Positions 22,043 through 32,124 of a DNA stretch of 64,000 bases are shown here, piece after piece. The notes below the pieces were generated by a model. That model had not been told where the DNA came from. It did no database searches and saw only the letters and a list, made by a program, of their open reading frames with translations. Made by a program: the position numbers and the translations under genes. Numbering within the stretch: position 1 is the first letter of the stretch; every line of letters starts with the position of its first letter. This stretch comes from an uncultured Clostridiaceae bacterium (GTDB lineage Bacteria > Bacillota > Clostridia > TANB77 > CAG-508): the NCBI GenBank assembly GCA_946628065.1, contig CAMOWC010000002.1, positions 62,001-126,000 of the forward strand, in the 5' to 3' direction.

Positions 22043-24384
22043 TTTTCCACGCCTTTCTGCTTTAGATTAACATCATATTCAAAGATGTTTACCTTCTTTG
22101 TTGTTAAAGAACTTGCATCTATTTCTTTTGTGAAGTATTGATTTGTATTAACTGTTTTTTTGCTTTTTAGTATAAATTCAAAATTATCCGAATTAATTAT
22201 AGCCTTGCACGATTTATCCATTCCGAGTGGCAATGTTTTATTAAAATTGTCAAAAAATATTATATTTGTATAATAGGCTGCAGGCATTTGTTCTTGAAGG
22301 TTTATTTTAAATAGATTGTATTCATTTTGGCTTGAATCTGCACATTTCAGTTCCTCTCCAGCATCTAAAGAGTAAATTGAGTATCCATATAAATCTATTT
22401 TTTCATAAACAGAAGCAACTTTATAAATTGGCATGTCAATTACACTCTTAGTCTTTTCAATGCTTCTTCTTAGGTTTTTTTCAATTATTTTTAATTTATT
22501 TTTAAAGTCTTGTAATTCTGTATCCTGATTTATGCCAAGGATGTTAAATAGATTTTTTTCAGTTTCTCTATGTTTATTTTTTCCAAGCACCTTTATTTTA
22601 GTTCTGTCTTCAGAAACACTTCCAAAAATGTCAAATTCAACATATTCCCTATTTATTTCCTGCTCAGTTGCTTTCTTCTTAAGTTCTTCTAAAAGCTCTA
22701 AAATTTTCTCGTCTCCTACTTTTATATGTGTTTTAAGTTTACTTAGAATATCAAGTATTTCACTATTAGCAACAAATATACTATCTTCTTCTTCTTTTGT
22801 TAAAATCTCTCTTTGTTCTTTGTCTATTTGTTTTGCTACTTCTTCTATATCATCTTCATAGCTAAATACTTTTCTTAGTACTTTTTCTTCTTGTTTTTCT
22901 TCGTCATCTTCGCCTGAGTTAAGTGCGGGTAAATCGTCTTTTGTGCTAAACTTCCAAAACTCAAATATGCTTTTTTTATGGCTTTCTATTTCATTTATGT
23001 ATAGTGTTGCGTTTTCTATCTTTTTTGTTAAATTTCTAACCTTAATATCTAAGGCATCAACATCTAATTGCTTACTCTTTTTTTCTTCCAGTATTTTAGA
23101 GTATTCTTGGTAGATTACAATTAAGTCTTCAATTGTATATGTATCCTTTTCGTCATGTTTTCTTTCACTTTTTTCAATGTTATCTGCTACAGTAGCTTCC
23201 ATTGTCATTTTTTTATCTTTTTTTGATTTCTTCCTGCTAAAAAAATATTTAACACGTCCAAAAAAGGTTTTCTTATATTGCAAATATGTTGATATCTCTT
23301 TTTGCTTTTCTAAGAATTCTCTTTCTTTTTGAGCTGCTTCATTTTTTAGGTCATCTAATTGCAAGCTTAATGCTTTTGACTGTTTTGTCGCCCTTTTTAT
23401 ATTTTTCTCAGTTTCTTTGTACTCATTTTTTATAAATTCTGGAAGGTCTTTATAGTCAATTTGTTTGTTTTTAAAATAAAAATTTAGCTCTCCATTTTCG
23501 CTTATGTCGTTATCAAATTTATAAAAACTTGGTAACTCAGCTTGAAGAATAAATAATGCTTTTATTTCTTTATAAAACTTTTCAGCTTCCTCTTTATTTT
23601 TTAGTTGGACACGATAAGTAGATTTAATCCCTGGGTATTCCTCTATTTCTCCTACAATTATTATACTTTTTTCTTGTTTTTTATCTGTTACCTCATATAC
23701 GCTTGGCCAATTTTTAGTAAATAGCCACATATAGTTTTCTATATCATTTATTTCGCTATTTCTTAAAATGTCTTCGCTCGGCTCGCAATTAGCTATTGGT
23801 ACATATATGGACTTTACATTTTTTTCTCTTTTTAATTGCTCTTTAAGCAAATAAAAGAATGCTCCAAATTCCATGTCATTACTTGGTACTAGCATAAAGT
23901 ACTGGTCTGAATATTCCGAATAGTATATTTGCCATAAATAGTTTTTCTCGTATCTTACAGAAAATGGAATTGAGTCGTTAAGCCTTGATTGTTTTTCTTC
24001 AACATCTTGTATTTCTTTTATTTCTGTGTTTTTCAGCATATTAAGAAAAACTGCAAAATTTTCTATGCCTTCTTCGTCTTCTGATTTTAAGTATTCTGCT
24101 ATAGGTTTTGCAGCTTCATACTTTTCTTTTATCTCTGTTAGCCTGCTTTTTGGAGTAATTAAAATTTTTATTTTATTTATTGGCACATATTTATATACTA
24201 GGTATTCTTTATTATCAAATTTTTTACTTGTTCTATATTCAAGTGGTCTGAAATCCTTCAAAAAATCCGGTATATTCTCTATATCTAGGCCAATATAATT
24301 TAATTTGTCTGTAAATCTTTCTTTCTCTTCTTTAGTCAATTCTGGCATTTTGCTCCTCCTCGTTTTCATCATAGAGTATAACAC
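22039..24384 (-). CDS. Large coiled-coil hypothetical protein
   Basis: 781-aa uninterrupted ORF, charged, coiled-coil-like centre. Confidence 0.7.
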   Translation of the reverse strand: MLYSMMKTRRSKMPELTKEEKERFTDKLNYIGLDIENIPDFLKDFRPLEYRTSKKFDNKEYLVYKYVPINKIKILITPKSRLTEIKEKYEAAKPIAEYLKSEDEEGIENFAVFLNMLKNTEIKEIQDVEEKQSRLNDSIPFSVRYEKNYLWQIYYSEYSDQYFMLVPSNDMEFGAFFYLLKEQLKREKNVKSIYVPIANCEPSEDILRNSEINDIENYMWLFTKNWPSVYEVTDKKQEKSIIIVGEIEEYPGIKSTYRVQLKNKEEAEKFYKEIKALFILQAELPSFYKFDNDISENGELNFYFKNKQIDYKDLPEFIKNEYKETEKNIKRATKQSKALSLQLDDLKNEAAQKEREFLEKQKEISTYLQYKKTFFGRVKYFFSRKKSKKDKKMTMEATVADNIEKSERKHDEKDTYTIEDLIVIYQEYSKILEEKKSKQLDVDALDIKVRNLTKKIENATLYINEIESHKKSIFEFWKFSTKDDLPALNSGEDDEEKQEEKVLRKVFSYEDDIEEVAKQIDKEQREILTKEEEDSIFVANSEILDILSKLKTHIKVGDEKILELLEELKKKATEQEINREYVEFDIFGSVSEDRTKIKVLGKNKHRETEKNLFNILGINQDTELQDFKNKLKIIEKNLRRSIEKTKSVIDMPIYKVASVYEKIDLYGYSIYSLDAGEELKCADSSQNEYNLFKINLQEQMPAAYYTNIIFFDNFNKTLPLGMDKSCKAIINSDNFEFILKSKKTVNTNQYFTKEIDASSLTTKKVNIFEYDVNLKQKGVEK

Positions 24385-24458
24385 AAAGCACTATTTCGTT
24401 CAATCATTTTTTGTATATTTAACTCTTTTTAGTACAATATATATGTAAGGTGATAAAA

Positions 24459-25079
24459 ATGAATCAAATAATGTATATACCGCATAAAACTAAAGTACAT
24501 AAAGCAGTTTTATGGTCAATTCTTTTTGTTTCTGTACTTATAATAATTGGTTCTATTTTTTACTTATGTTATCTAATTTTTAAAGATAATAAAAGGGTAG
24601 AAATTGCAAATTACATTATGCAACCTTCACGTATTTCTACATTATATTCTTCTTCTGATAAATCACATGATGATATAAATTATGATGGTGTGGCCTACTC
24701 AATTGGGACTTTAGAAGTCCCCTCTATTAATTTATCTCTACCAGTTTTCTCCGAACTAACAGATGATCTGCTTAAAATATCAGCATGCCATTTTTATGGT
24801 CCTAAAAAAAATTTAATTGGTAATATCTGTATCGCCGGTCATAACTATAATGATGGTAGTTTGTTTAGCAATGTTCCAAATATCTTAGTTGGAGATTATA
24901 TTTTTTTTACAGATTTAAATAGCAATTCAAGCCAATATACAGTTTATAAAAAATATGAAATTAAATCAAATGATACTTCCTGCACAAGTCAAAAAACAAA
25001 CGGGCATAAAGAAATAACCCTAGTTACCTGTAATAACTTTACAGGTAACAGGATTATTATAAAAGCAATTTCTTTTTAA
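24459..25079 (+). CDS. Sortase family protein
   Basis: N-terminal TM; ICIAGHNYNDGSLFSNV and ITLVTCNN (catalytic His and TLVTC Cys). Confidence 0.9.
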   Translation: MNQIMYIPHKTKVHKAVLWSILFVSVLIIIGSIFYLCYLIFKDNKRVEIANYIMQPSRISTLYSSSDKSHDDINYDGVAYSIGTLEVPSINLSLPVFSELTDDLLKISACHFYGPKKNLIGNICIAGHNYNDGSLFSNVPNILVGDYIFFTDLNSNSSQYTVYKKYEIKSNDTSCTSQKTNGHKEITLVTCNNFTGNRIIIKAISF

Positions 25080-25084
25080 GATTA

Positions 25085-25525
25085 TTATTTTAAATTATAG
25101 TCTCTAATTTTCTTGTAAGCATATAAAGCTGAAACACCAAAAACTGCAATTATAGCAATTGTTACAATATTATCTGAGCTTCCTGCTTTAGGTAAGTTAC
25201 TATTATTATATGTGCTACTGTTATTTGTATTTGTGTTTCTTGTTGTGTTAGAGTTAGTATTTGTGTTAGTATTTGTATTTCTTGCAGTATTTGAATTTGT
25301 GTTAGTATTTACTGCTGCATTTGTATTAGTATTAGTGTTATTAAATAAGTCATTCGTATTTGTTGAGTTTGTTGTATTTTGGCTTCCTGCATCATCAGGT
25401 ATTTGTGTTATATCCTCATCTGCTTCTGTAGCGAATACTACACTAAAAGCTCCTATTAGTAAAAATACAACTAATAATACTGTTAATAATTTTTTTGAAT
25501 TTTTCATATTTATTCTCCCTTTCAA
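25085..25525 (-). CDS. Asn/Thr-rich cell-wall-anchored protein with LPKAG sorting signal
   Basis: Signal peptide, (N/T)n repeats, LPKAG-SSDN-hydrophobic helix-YKKIRDYNLK. Confidence 0.83.
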   Translation of the reverse strand: MKGRINMKNSKKLLTVLLVVFLLIGAFSVVFATEADEDITQIPDDAGSQNTTNSTNTNDLFNNTNTNTNAAVNTNTNSNTARNTNTNTNTNSNTTRNTNTNNSSTYNNSNLPKAGSSDNIVTIAIIAVFGVSALYAYKKIRDYNLK

Positions 25526-25660
25526 CTTTTATTATATACTTTTTCTTTAGTATATGTACTTTACCTATATATTTATACTACAAAAATCGAGAAATTGCAA
25601 GCTTTTTTCGTATTTTTGTATTACATTTCTGTTACGTACATGTTTCAATTCTGTAACATT

Positions 25661-26753
25661 TTATACGTTAAACCTAAATAATACAATGTCACCTTCTTGC
25701 ATTATGTAATCTTTCCCCTCTAGTCTAAGCATTCCTTTTTCCTTTACAGCTGTCATCGAGCCCTCTTTTACAAGTTCGTCATATGAAACAACTTCTGCCC
25801 TTATAAAGCCTCTTTGAATATCTGTATGTATTTTGCCTGCAGCTTCTGGTGCTTTTGTGCCTATTTTTATTGTCCATGCTCGTACTTCTGGTTCTCCAGC
25901 TGTTAAAAAGCTCATTAGTCCAAGGAGTTTATAGCTTGCTTTTATTACTTTGTCTAGGCCTGATTCATCTAGTCCAAGTTCGTTTAGCATTTCTTTTTTG
26001 TCTTGTTCATCAAGTATTGTAAGTTCTTCCTCAATTTTTACACACAAAGGAATAACTTCAGCATTTTCCTCTTTTGCAATTTCTTTTACTTTTTTTACGT
26101 TTTCATCATTTTGGGCATTTTCAATTTGGCTCTCAGATATGTTTGCAACATATAAAATTGGTTTAGCCGTCAATAGCATTAAGTCCTTAATTGTTTCTTT
26201 TTCTTCATCGCTTAGTTTTACACTACGTGCTGGCTTTCCATTTGCAAGTGCTTCTTGAATTTTTTCTAAAGCCTCAAGTTCTAACGCATATTTTTTGTCT
26301 GCCTTTAGCATCTTTTTTGTTCTGTCTATTCTTTTTTCCATAGTCTCCATATCTGCAAGTACAAGCTCAAGATTTATTGTGTCAATATCACGAGATGGAT
26401 CAATTGAGCCATCAACATGGACAACATTGGGGTCTTCGAAGCATCTTACTACTTCACAAATTGCATCAACTTCTCTGATATGTGACAAGAATTTATTTCC
26501 TAGCCCTTCTCCCTTACTTGCTCCTTTTACAAGTCCTGCAATGTCAACAAATTCCACTACCGCAGGAGTTGTTTTTTCAGCTTTATACATTTCTGTAAGT
26601 ACCTTTAGCCTTTCATCTGGTACTGCTACAACTCCAACATTTGGTTCTATTGTGCAAAATGGATAATTTGCACATTCTGCGCCAGCATTTGTTATAGCAT
26701 TAAATAACGTACTTTTTCCAACATTCGGGAGCCCGTACTATTCCAATTTTCAT
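25661..26753 (-). CDS. ychF: Redox-regulated ATPase YchF, with CGGN +1 site at codon 7 (26732-26735)
   Basis: ATG AAA ATT GGA ATA GTA CGGG CTC CCG AAT GTT GGA AAA AGT ACG gives MKIGIVGLPNVGKST; joins ORF 25661-26590; 363 aa. Confidence 0.96.
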
Positions 26754-26776
26754 GTTTCATTACCTCTTTCCGATAT

Positions 26777-28165
26777 CTATTTATTTTCTTCTATCTCTTT
26801 ATTTACTGATACTTCATTTTTAAATGCCTCTATGCTACTTTTCTCTTTTTTCTTTGCTAAATCTTTTTTTGAAAGTTCAATAACTATTCTATGCACAAAT
26901 ATATTTAAACCAAGTACTGTTGCAATCTGGTTTCTATACGTAAAAAATGAATGTTCAACTGAATGATTTCTTATTAATGCATACCAAATGTATGGCGCAA
27001 CTGCAATTACTATGTATGGTAGCATATTTGTTAATTTATATTGTTCATTTTTAAACATATTCTTTTTCAAGCATATAATTGTTATTGTCGCAGTTATTAA
27101 AAGTGTTACGGGTATAATAATTTTTTCATATTCTAGATTATATTCTATTGCTTCTAAAATACTATATGATCTAGCATTGGATCTATATGTTATTTGTTGC
27201 AATCCAATTTCAATCAGATTTCTTTGTAGAACTATATCTACTATGCTCCATTTAGTAATCCATGTAAGTCCATATCCTGCAAGCCATGATAGTCCAAGTT
27301 TTATTATCTCTATTATTATGTCTTTCCATGTGTTAGTTTTATTGTCTTTTTCATTTAGCAAAAGGGCTACTGCAAGCGGAAAACAAAATGTAACCATTGG
27401 TACTGTTAATAAATCAAAAAAATTTGCTAGCATTCCTACAGCAAAAAACAATGGTGCTTTACTTAACATTGCATCATTTCTAGTTAGTAATATTATTGAC
27501 GATATTACTGCTATTAAAAATATGAATACACCTTGTAAAGTATAACCTAAGTAGAAATATTCTACACTAAATAATGCTATTTCAAATATTATTGCTATAA
27601 CTATGTTTGTTTTCTTTTGCAATATATAAAATAATGCTATAGCTAATGTAAACAGAATAGTAAAAAGTAATATTCTTATTCCATGTAAGTTTAAAAAAGT
27701 TAATAATGGTCTCAATAAAATAATATATCCATGCCAGTATCTTGCATATTCGAAGCTTTCTTCTGCTTCTCCATTTACTAAATCTCTTAGCTCTCCTACT
27801 TCATTATGGTATTTATATTTAGAAGACGAGCTTAATTCTCCAACTTTGTCTTGCTCTATTTTTTTTGTTATCCCCTGTATATAGTTTTTCCTGTTTAGCA
27901 GAGCTGACTCTAGAGGATTATTGCTGTCTACCGAATATATAGTGTTAATCATAAGAGCATCTGAATAGTTATCAAATTGCATTTCATGTTTTCTGTATGG
28001 CATTTTAACAATCTTTCTGTTTCCCTCTTCAAGCATTACATCTGCCGTTTCTTTTACATTTCTATAAATTGCTTCAGACGGAATACATGATGCTCCAAAC
28101 AATGAGGCAACAAAAAAAATAGTTAATACTATGTAAATAACTACACATTTTAATACCGTTTTCAT
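26777..28165 (-). CDS. Polytopic membrane protein, hypothetical
   Basis: 462-aa ORF with about 10 hydrophobic segments. Confidence 0.65.
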   Translation of the reverse strand: MKTVLKCVVIYIVLTIFFVASLFGASCIPSEAIYRNVKETADVMLEEGNRKIVKMPYRKHEMQFDNYSDALMINTIYSVDSNNPLESALLNRKNYIQGITKKIEQDKVGELSSSSKYKYHNEVGELRDLVNGEAEESFEYARYWHGYIILLRPLLTFLNLHGIRILLFTILFTLAIALFYILQKKTNIVIAIIFEIALFSVEYFYLGYTLQGVFIFLIAVISSIILLTRNDAMLSKAPLFFAVGMLANFFDLLTVPMVTFCFPLAVALLLNEKDNKTNTWKDIIIEIIKLGLSWLAGYGLTWITKWSIVDIVLQRNLIEIGLQQITYRSNARSYSILEAIEYNLEYEKIIIPVTLLITATITIICLKKNMFKNEQYKLTNMLPYIVIAVAPYIWYALIRNHSVEHSFFTYRNQIATVLGLNIFVHRIVIELSKKDLAKKKEKSSIEAFKNEVSVNKEIEENK

Positions 28166-28189
28166 TTGATTCTCCTATTAAAAAAATAA

Positions 28190-28265
28190 TGGAGCTTCCA
28201 GCGGGAATCGAACCCGCGACCTCAGCCTTACCATGGCTGCGCTCTACCTACTGAGCTATAGAAGC
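28190..28265 (-). tRNA. tRNA-Thr (GGT)
   Basis: GCTTCTATAGCTCAGTAGGTAGAGC...CAGCC-ATGGTAA-GGCTG...GGGTTCGATTCCCGCTGGAAGCTCCA. Confidence 0.92.
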
Positions 28266-28271
28266 ATTTGT

Positions 28272-28928
28272 TTAGAGCATATCTTGCTCTCCATTCATTA
28301 TACTTTTGGCAGCTTTTTTACGTATTCTTTGTATTGCATTATCAACAGATTTTACGGGCGCATCAAGTTTCTCTGCAATAGTCACATAGCTTTCACCATT
28401 TGAGTAACGGTGTAATACCTGTTTTTCAAAGTCACTTAATGATGTGTCTATTTTATCTTCAACATAATGATAAAATTCTCTTTTTGTTATTGTGTCAAGA
28501 GGGTCTTCTACTAAATTAGAGTCAAGTATATCAATAATTGCTGTATCGTCGTCTTCTTCAAAAGCAGCCGTATTTAATGATATATATGAGTTTAGTGGTT
28601 GATGTTTTTGCCTATTAGATGTTTTTATTGCAGTTATTAGCTGGCGTTCTATGCATAAGTTTGCGAAAGCCTTAAAAGAATTCTGTTTTTCTTTATCAAA
28701 GCATTTTATAGCTTTATATAAGCCTATCATTCCCTCTTGAAAAATGTCTTCTTTTTCAGCGCCAACAATAAAATACTTGCTAACTTTCATTGTAACAAGC
28801 TCTCTATATCGTTTTAATAAAATTTCAACTGCGTCTTGATTTCCTTTATTGATAACAGAAATAAGCTCCTCATCTGTTAAATTACTCAAATCTTTATCAA
28901 ATGAATAAAATGCATTGTTGCTTTTCAT
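28272..28928 (-). CDS. sigH: RNA polymerase sporulation sigma factor SigH
   Basis: EDIFQEGMIGLYKAIKCFDKEKQNSFKAFANLCIERQLITAIK. Confidence 0.93.
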   Translation of the reverse strand: MKSNNAFYSFDKDLSNLTDEELISVINKGNQDAVEILLKRYRELVTMKVSKYFIVGAEKEDIFQEGMIGLYKAIKCFDKEKQNSFKAFANLCIERQLITAIKTSNRQKHQPLNSYISLNTAAFEEDDDTAIIDILDSNLVEDPLDTITKREFYHYVEDKIDTSLSDFEKQVLHRYSNGESYVTIAEKLDAPVKSVDNAIQRIRKKAAKSIMNGEQDML

Positions 28929-29110
28929 TAAATTAGAATGACCTCCTGATGAAAAATTATACCACTACCGCTATTATAAGCAACAAGAGCCCTTATGTCA
29001 AGTAATTTACAGCATTTTTTATCTTTTTAACTTGCATTTAATTTATACAAAAAAACATTGACTTTTGGTATTTTGCATTTTAAAATGTTTTAGTGAAAGG
29101 AAATTATAAT

Positions 29111-30779
29111 ATGGCATTTGATGGAATAGTTTTAAATGCCGTTGTATGCGAGCTTCGTGCTAAGCTTTTAAACGGTAAACTTAATAAAATATTTGAGCCT
29201 ACAAAAAATGAAATAATACTAGGCTTTTATTCTTCTGGAGAAAATTTAGCTCTTCTTGTAAATGTTAATCCAGAATATGCCCGTTTTCATTGTACAACTT
29301 ATTCTAAGCCTAATCCTATTCAAGCTCCAAACTTTTGCATGCTACTGAGAAAGCATCTTATGGGAGCAAAGCTCATTCAAATTAATACTTTTGGTCTAGA
29401 ACGAGTAATTGAGCTGTGCTTTGAAACATATAATGACTTAAATGATAAAGTTATAAAAAAGCTTGTTGTTCAAATCATGTCAGGCTATAGCAATATTATT
29501 CTCGTAAATAGTAATAACATGATAATAGACAGTTTAAAGCATGTTAGTAATGGTATAACTGAAATATTGCCTGCAAGAGAATATGAACTGCCTAAATCTT
29601 CAAAGCGTTCTTTTGCCGAATTAAAAAATTACAATGAATTTGAGGGAGTCGTTTTAAATTCAGATGACCCTATAGATAAGATTTTATCAGAGAATTTTAT
29701 AGGTATTAGTCGCAAATTTATTCAATGTATTGTAAAAGAAAATTCACTTTCATTACACCCTACCGGCTCTGAATTAGAAATAATTTATAATAGAATTAAA
29801 TACACATTAGAACACATATCTGATATTATTCTTAAAGATGAAGATGATGATTATTCTATTTCTATAGGCACTAATAAAAGTTCATTAAGTGTTAATTATT
29901 TCTTGGATGATTATTACATGAAAAAAGAGAATATTACCTCTTTTAAGCACTTAAGAAATCATCTACTTAGTCTTATTTCTGTGCAACTAAAAAAATATTT
30001 AAAAAGGCTTGAAAATATTAACTCTAAGCTTAATGAATGTTCTGATATGGAAAAGTATAGAATATATGGGGAGCTAATTACTTCAAATCTTTATAAATAT
30101 AATTCAAATGAAAATATGTCAGAAGTAACATTAGAAAATTATTATGATGAGCAAAAAGAAATTACTATTCCATTAGATAAAAAGTATTCTATAAGCAAAA
30201 ATGCAGAAAGATTTTTTAAAAAATATAACAAACTTAAAAACACTTTGCAAATAGTTTCGCTCCAAAAAAAAGAAACTGAAATAGAACTAGAATATATACA
30301 AAGTATTTTGTTTTCCATTGAAAATAGTACTGAAATTTCTGAGTTGCAAGATATAAATGATGAAATTGAGGAATCAAAAATTATAGGCAAACCTAATATA
30401 ATGCCTTATAAGAAGAAACATGAGCCAAATAGAAGAAGTACTCCTATCGAACTAAATATTAACAATTTTACAGTTTTAGTAGGTAAAAATAATAAGCAAA
30501 ATGATTTACTTACTTTAAAAATAGCTAATAAGCAAGACTTATGGTTCCACGTTCAGAAAATTCAAGGAAGTCACGTTGTTTTGAAAACTGAAGGTAAAGT
30601 TGTTCCTGATGAGGTAATACTAAAATGCGCTCAAATTGCTATGCAAAATAGTAAAGCTAAAGATTCAACTAATGTTCCAGTTGATTATTGCATTGTTAAG
30701 AATGTAAAAAAGCCTTCAGGTGCTAAACCTCGGAATGGTAGTCTATACAGATTATAAAACAATTATTGTCGGGCGATAA
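29111..30779 (+). CDS. NFACT family protein (RqcH/FbpA-like), with one CGGN +1 site at 30731-30734
   Basis: MAFDGIVLNAVVCEL...; CCT-CGGA-ATG read +1 gives KPSGAKPGMVVYTDYKTIIVGR*, restoring the conserved KPSGAKPGMV.Y motif. Confidence 0.94.
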
Positions 30780-30782
30780 AAA

Positions 30783-30858
30783 AGAACTTTTGGGGACGTT
30801 GATGAAAAGATTCAGAAGCTCACTTCTGAATCTTTTCATCAACGTCCCCAAAAGTTCT
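30783..30858. repeat. Perfect 36-bp-arm palindrome (REP-like / bidirectional terminator) between convergent genes
   Basis: AGAACTTTTGGGGACGTTGATGAAAAGATTCAGAAG-CTCA-exact reverse complement. Confidence 0.9.
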
Positions 30859-30887
30859 AACAAAAAAAGGGCTTGTCACCCTTCTTT

Positions 30888-31418
30888 TTACATATCTTCG
30901 TCGTCTTCATCTTGGCAACCACAATCGCAATCCTCATCACATTCGTCTTCGCAGTTGTCATCGCAGTCATGGTGGCAATGTTCGCATCCGCCCCCACAAT
31001 ATCCATCTTCTTCTAGTCCGTCCCAGTCTAATTCTATTAGATTTTCGCACTCCGGACATTTAACTTCTTTTTTATTTTCATCAACTTCAGTCTCAAAAGA
31101 ATAATTACAATATGGACATGTTATTTCAAACTCAAAAATTTCGTTTTCGTCAAATTCATCTTCATCATATATGTCTTTCATTATCTCGCTAATATCTTTA
31201 CGCATCTTTTTTATGCTTTCTTCCATTTCCTGTTGTTTTTGTGCTAGTGCATTTGTTCTATCTTCGTTTTTGTCAGAAACATTTTGTAATTCGTCTACAA
31301 AAAGCATACAAAGCTCATTCATTTTGGTCTTTGCATATTCTAAATCTTCAGCATCTTTCATGTTTGCATCCATATCGTTTAATATTCTGCGATATTCATC
31401 ATTAATATTTGAATTCAT
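30888..31418 (-). CDS. CD1247-like zinc-ribbon protein with Cys/Asp/Glu-rich tail
   Basis: CPYCNYSF...CPECENLIELDWDG; tail CGGGCEHCHHDCDDNCEDECDEDCDCGCQDEDDEDM. Confidence 0.75.
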   Translation of the reverse strand: MNSNINDEYRRILNDMDANMKDAEDLEYAKTKMNELCMLFVDELQNVSDKNEDRTNALAQKQQEMEESIKKMRKDISEIMKDIYDEDEFDENEIFEFEITCPYCNYSFETEVDENKKEVKCPECENLIELDWDGLEEDGYCGGGCEHCHHDCDDNCEDECDEDCDCGCQDEDDEDM

Positions 31419-31430
31419 AAATTTTCCTTC

Positions 31431-31997
31431 CTAAATTCTTTCCATATATTCGCCTGTTCTTGTGTCAATACGAATAGTATCTCCAATATTTACGAACAAT
31501 GGAACATTTATTACTGTACCGTTTTCTAATGTAGCTGGTTTGTTTGCACTTGTTGATGTGTTTCCGCTAAATCCAGGCTCTGTATATGTTACTTCTAACT
31601 CAACAAAAATTGGAGGTTCTATGGCAAAAACTTTGCCTTTAAAAGATAATACTTTGCAAGACATGTTTTCTTTTATAAATTTTAATGCATCTCCTAGCTC
31701 TTCCTTGTTAAGAGGTAACTGTTCATATGTATTGTTGTCCATAAAGTAGTATAGCTCTCCATCATTGTACAAATATTGCATATCTCTTTTTTCAATTTCT
31801 GCACCCTGTAATTTTTCGGATGGATTAAAAGTTTTTTCTAAAACAGATCCATTAATAACATTTTTAAGCTTTGTTCTAACAAATGCTGCTCCTTTCCCCG
31901 GTTTTACATGTTGGAATTCAACAACTTTATATACTGAACCATCCATTTCAAATGTAGTTCCATTTCTTATATCTCCTGCCATATATACTTCTGCCAT
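31431..31997 (-). CDS. efp: Elongation factor P
   Basis: [40 protein letters not shown]. Confidence 0.97.
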   Translation of the reverse strand: MAEVYMAGDIRNGTTFEMDGSVYKVVEFQHVKPGKGAAFVRTKLKNVINGSVLEKTFNPSEKLQGAEIEKRDMQYLYNDGELYYFMDNNTYEQLPLNKEELGDALKFIKENMSCKVLSFKGKVFAIEPPIFVELEVTYTEPGFSGNTSTSANKPATLENGTVINVPLFVNIGDTIRIDTRTGEYMERI

Positions 31998-32124
31998 GTT
32001 TATTTCCCCTTTCTATATTTGTTTGACTTTATTATTTTACTACACTTATCGCTTAAAATCAAGCCTTGCTTTTCATTTTTATTGATTTTTAGCCATTATA
32101 AGCATTACTATAAAAATTATTTTT

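Noticed and set aside
30768-30776. A second CGG near the NFACT end (ATT GTC GGG CGA TAA) as another +1 site
   Set aside because: The CGG is out of phase (NNC GGN); translation ends normally at TAA 30777-30779.
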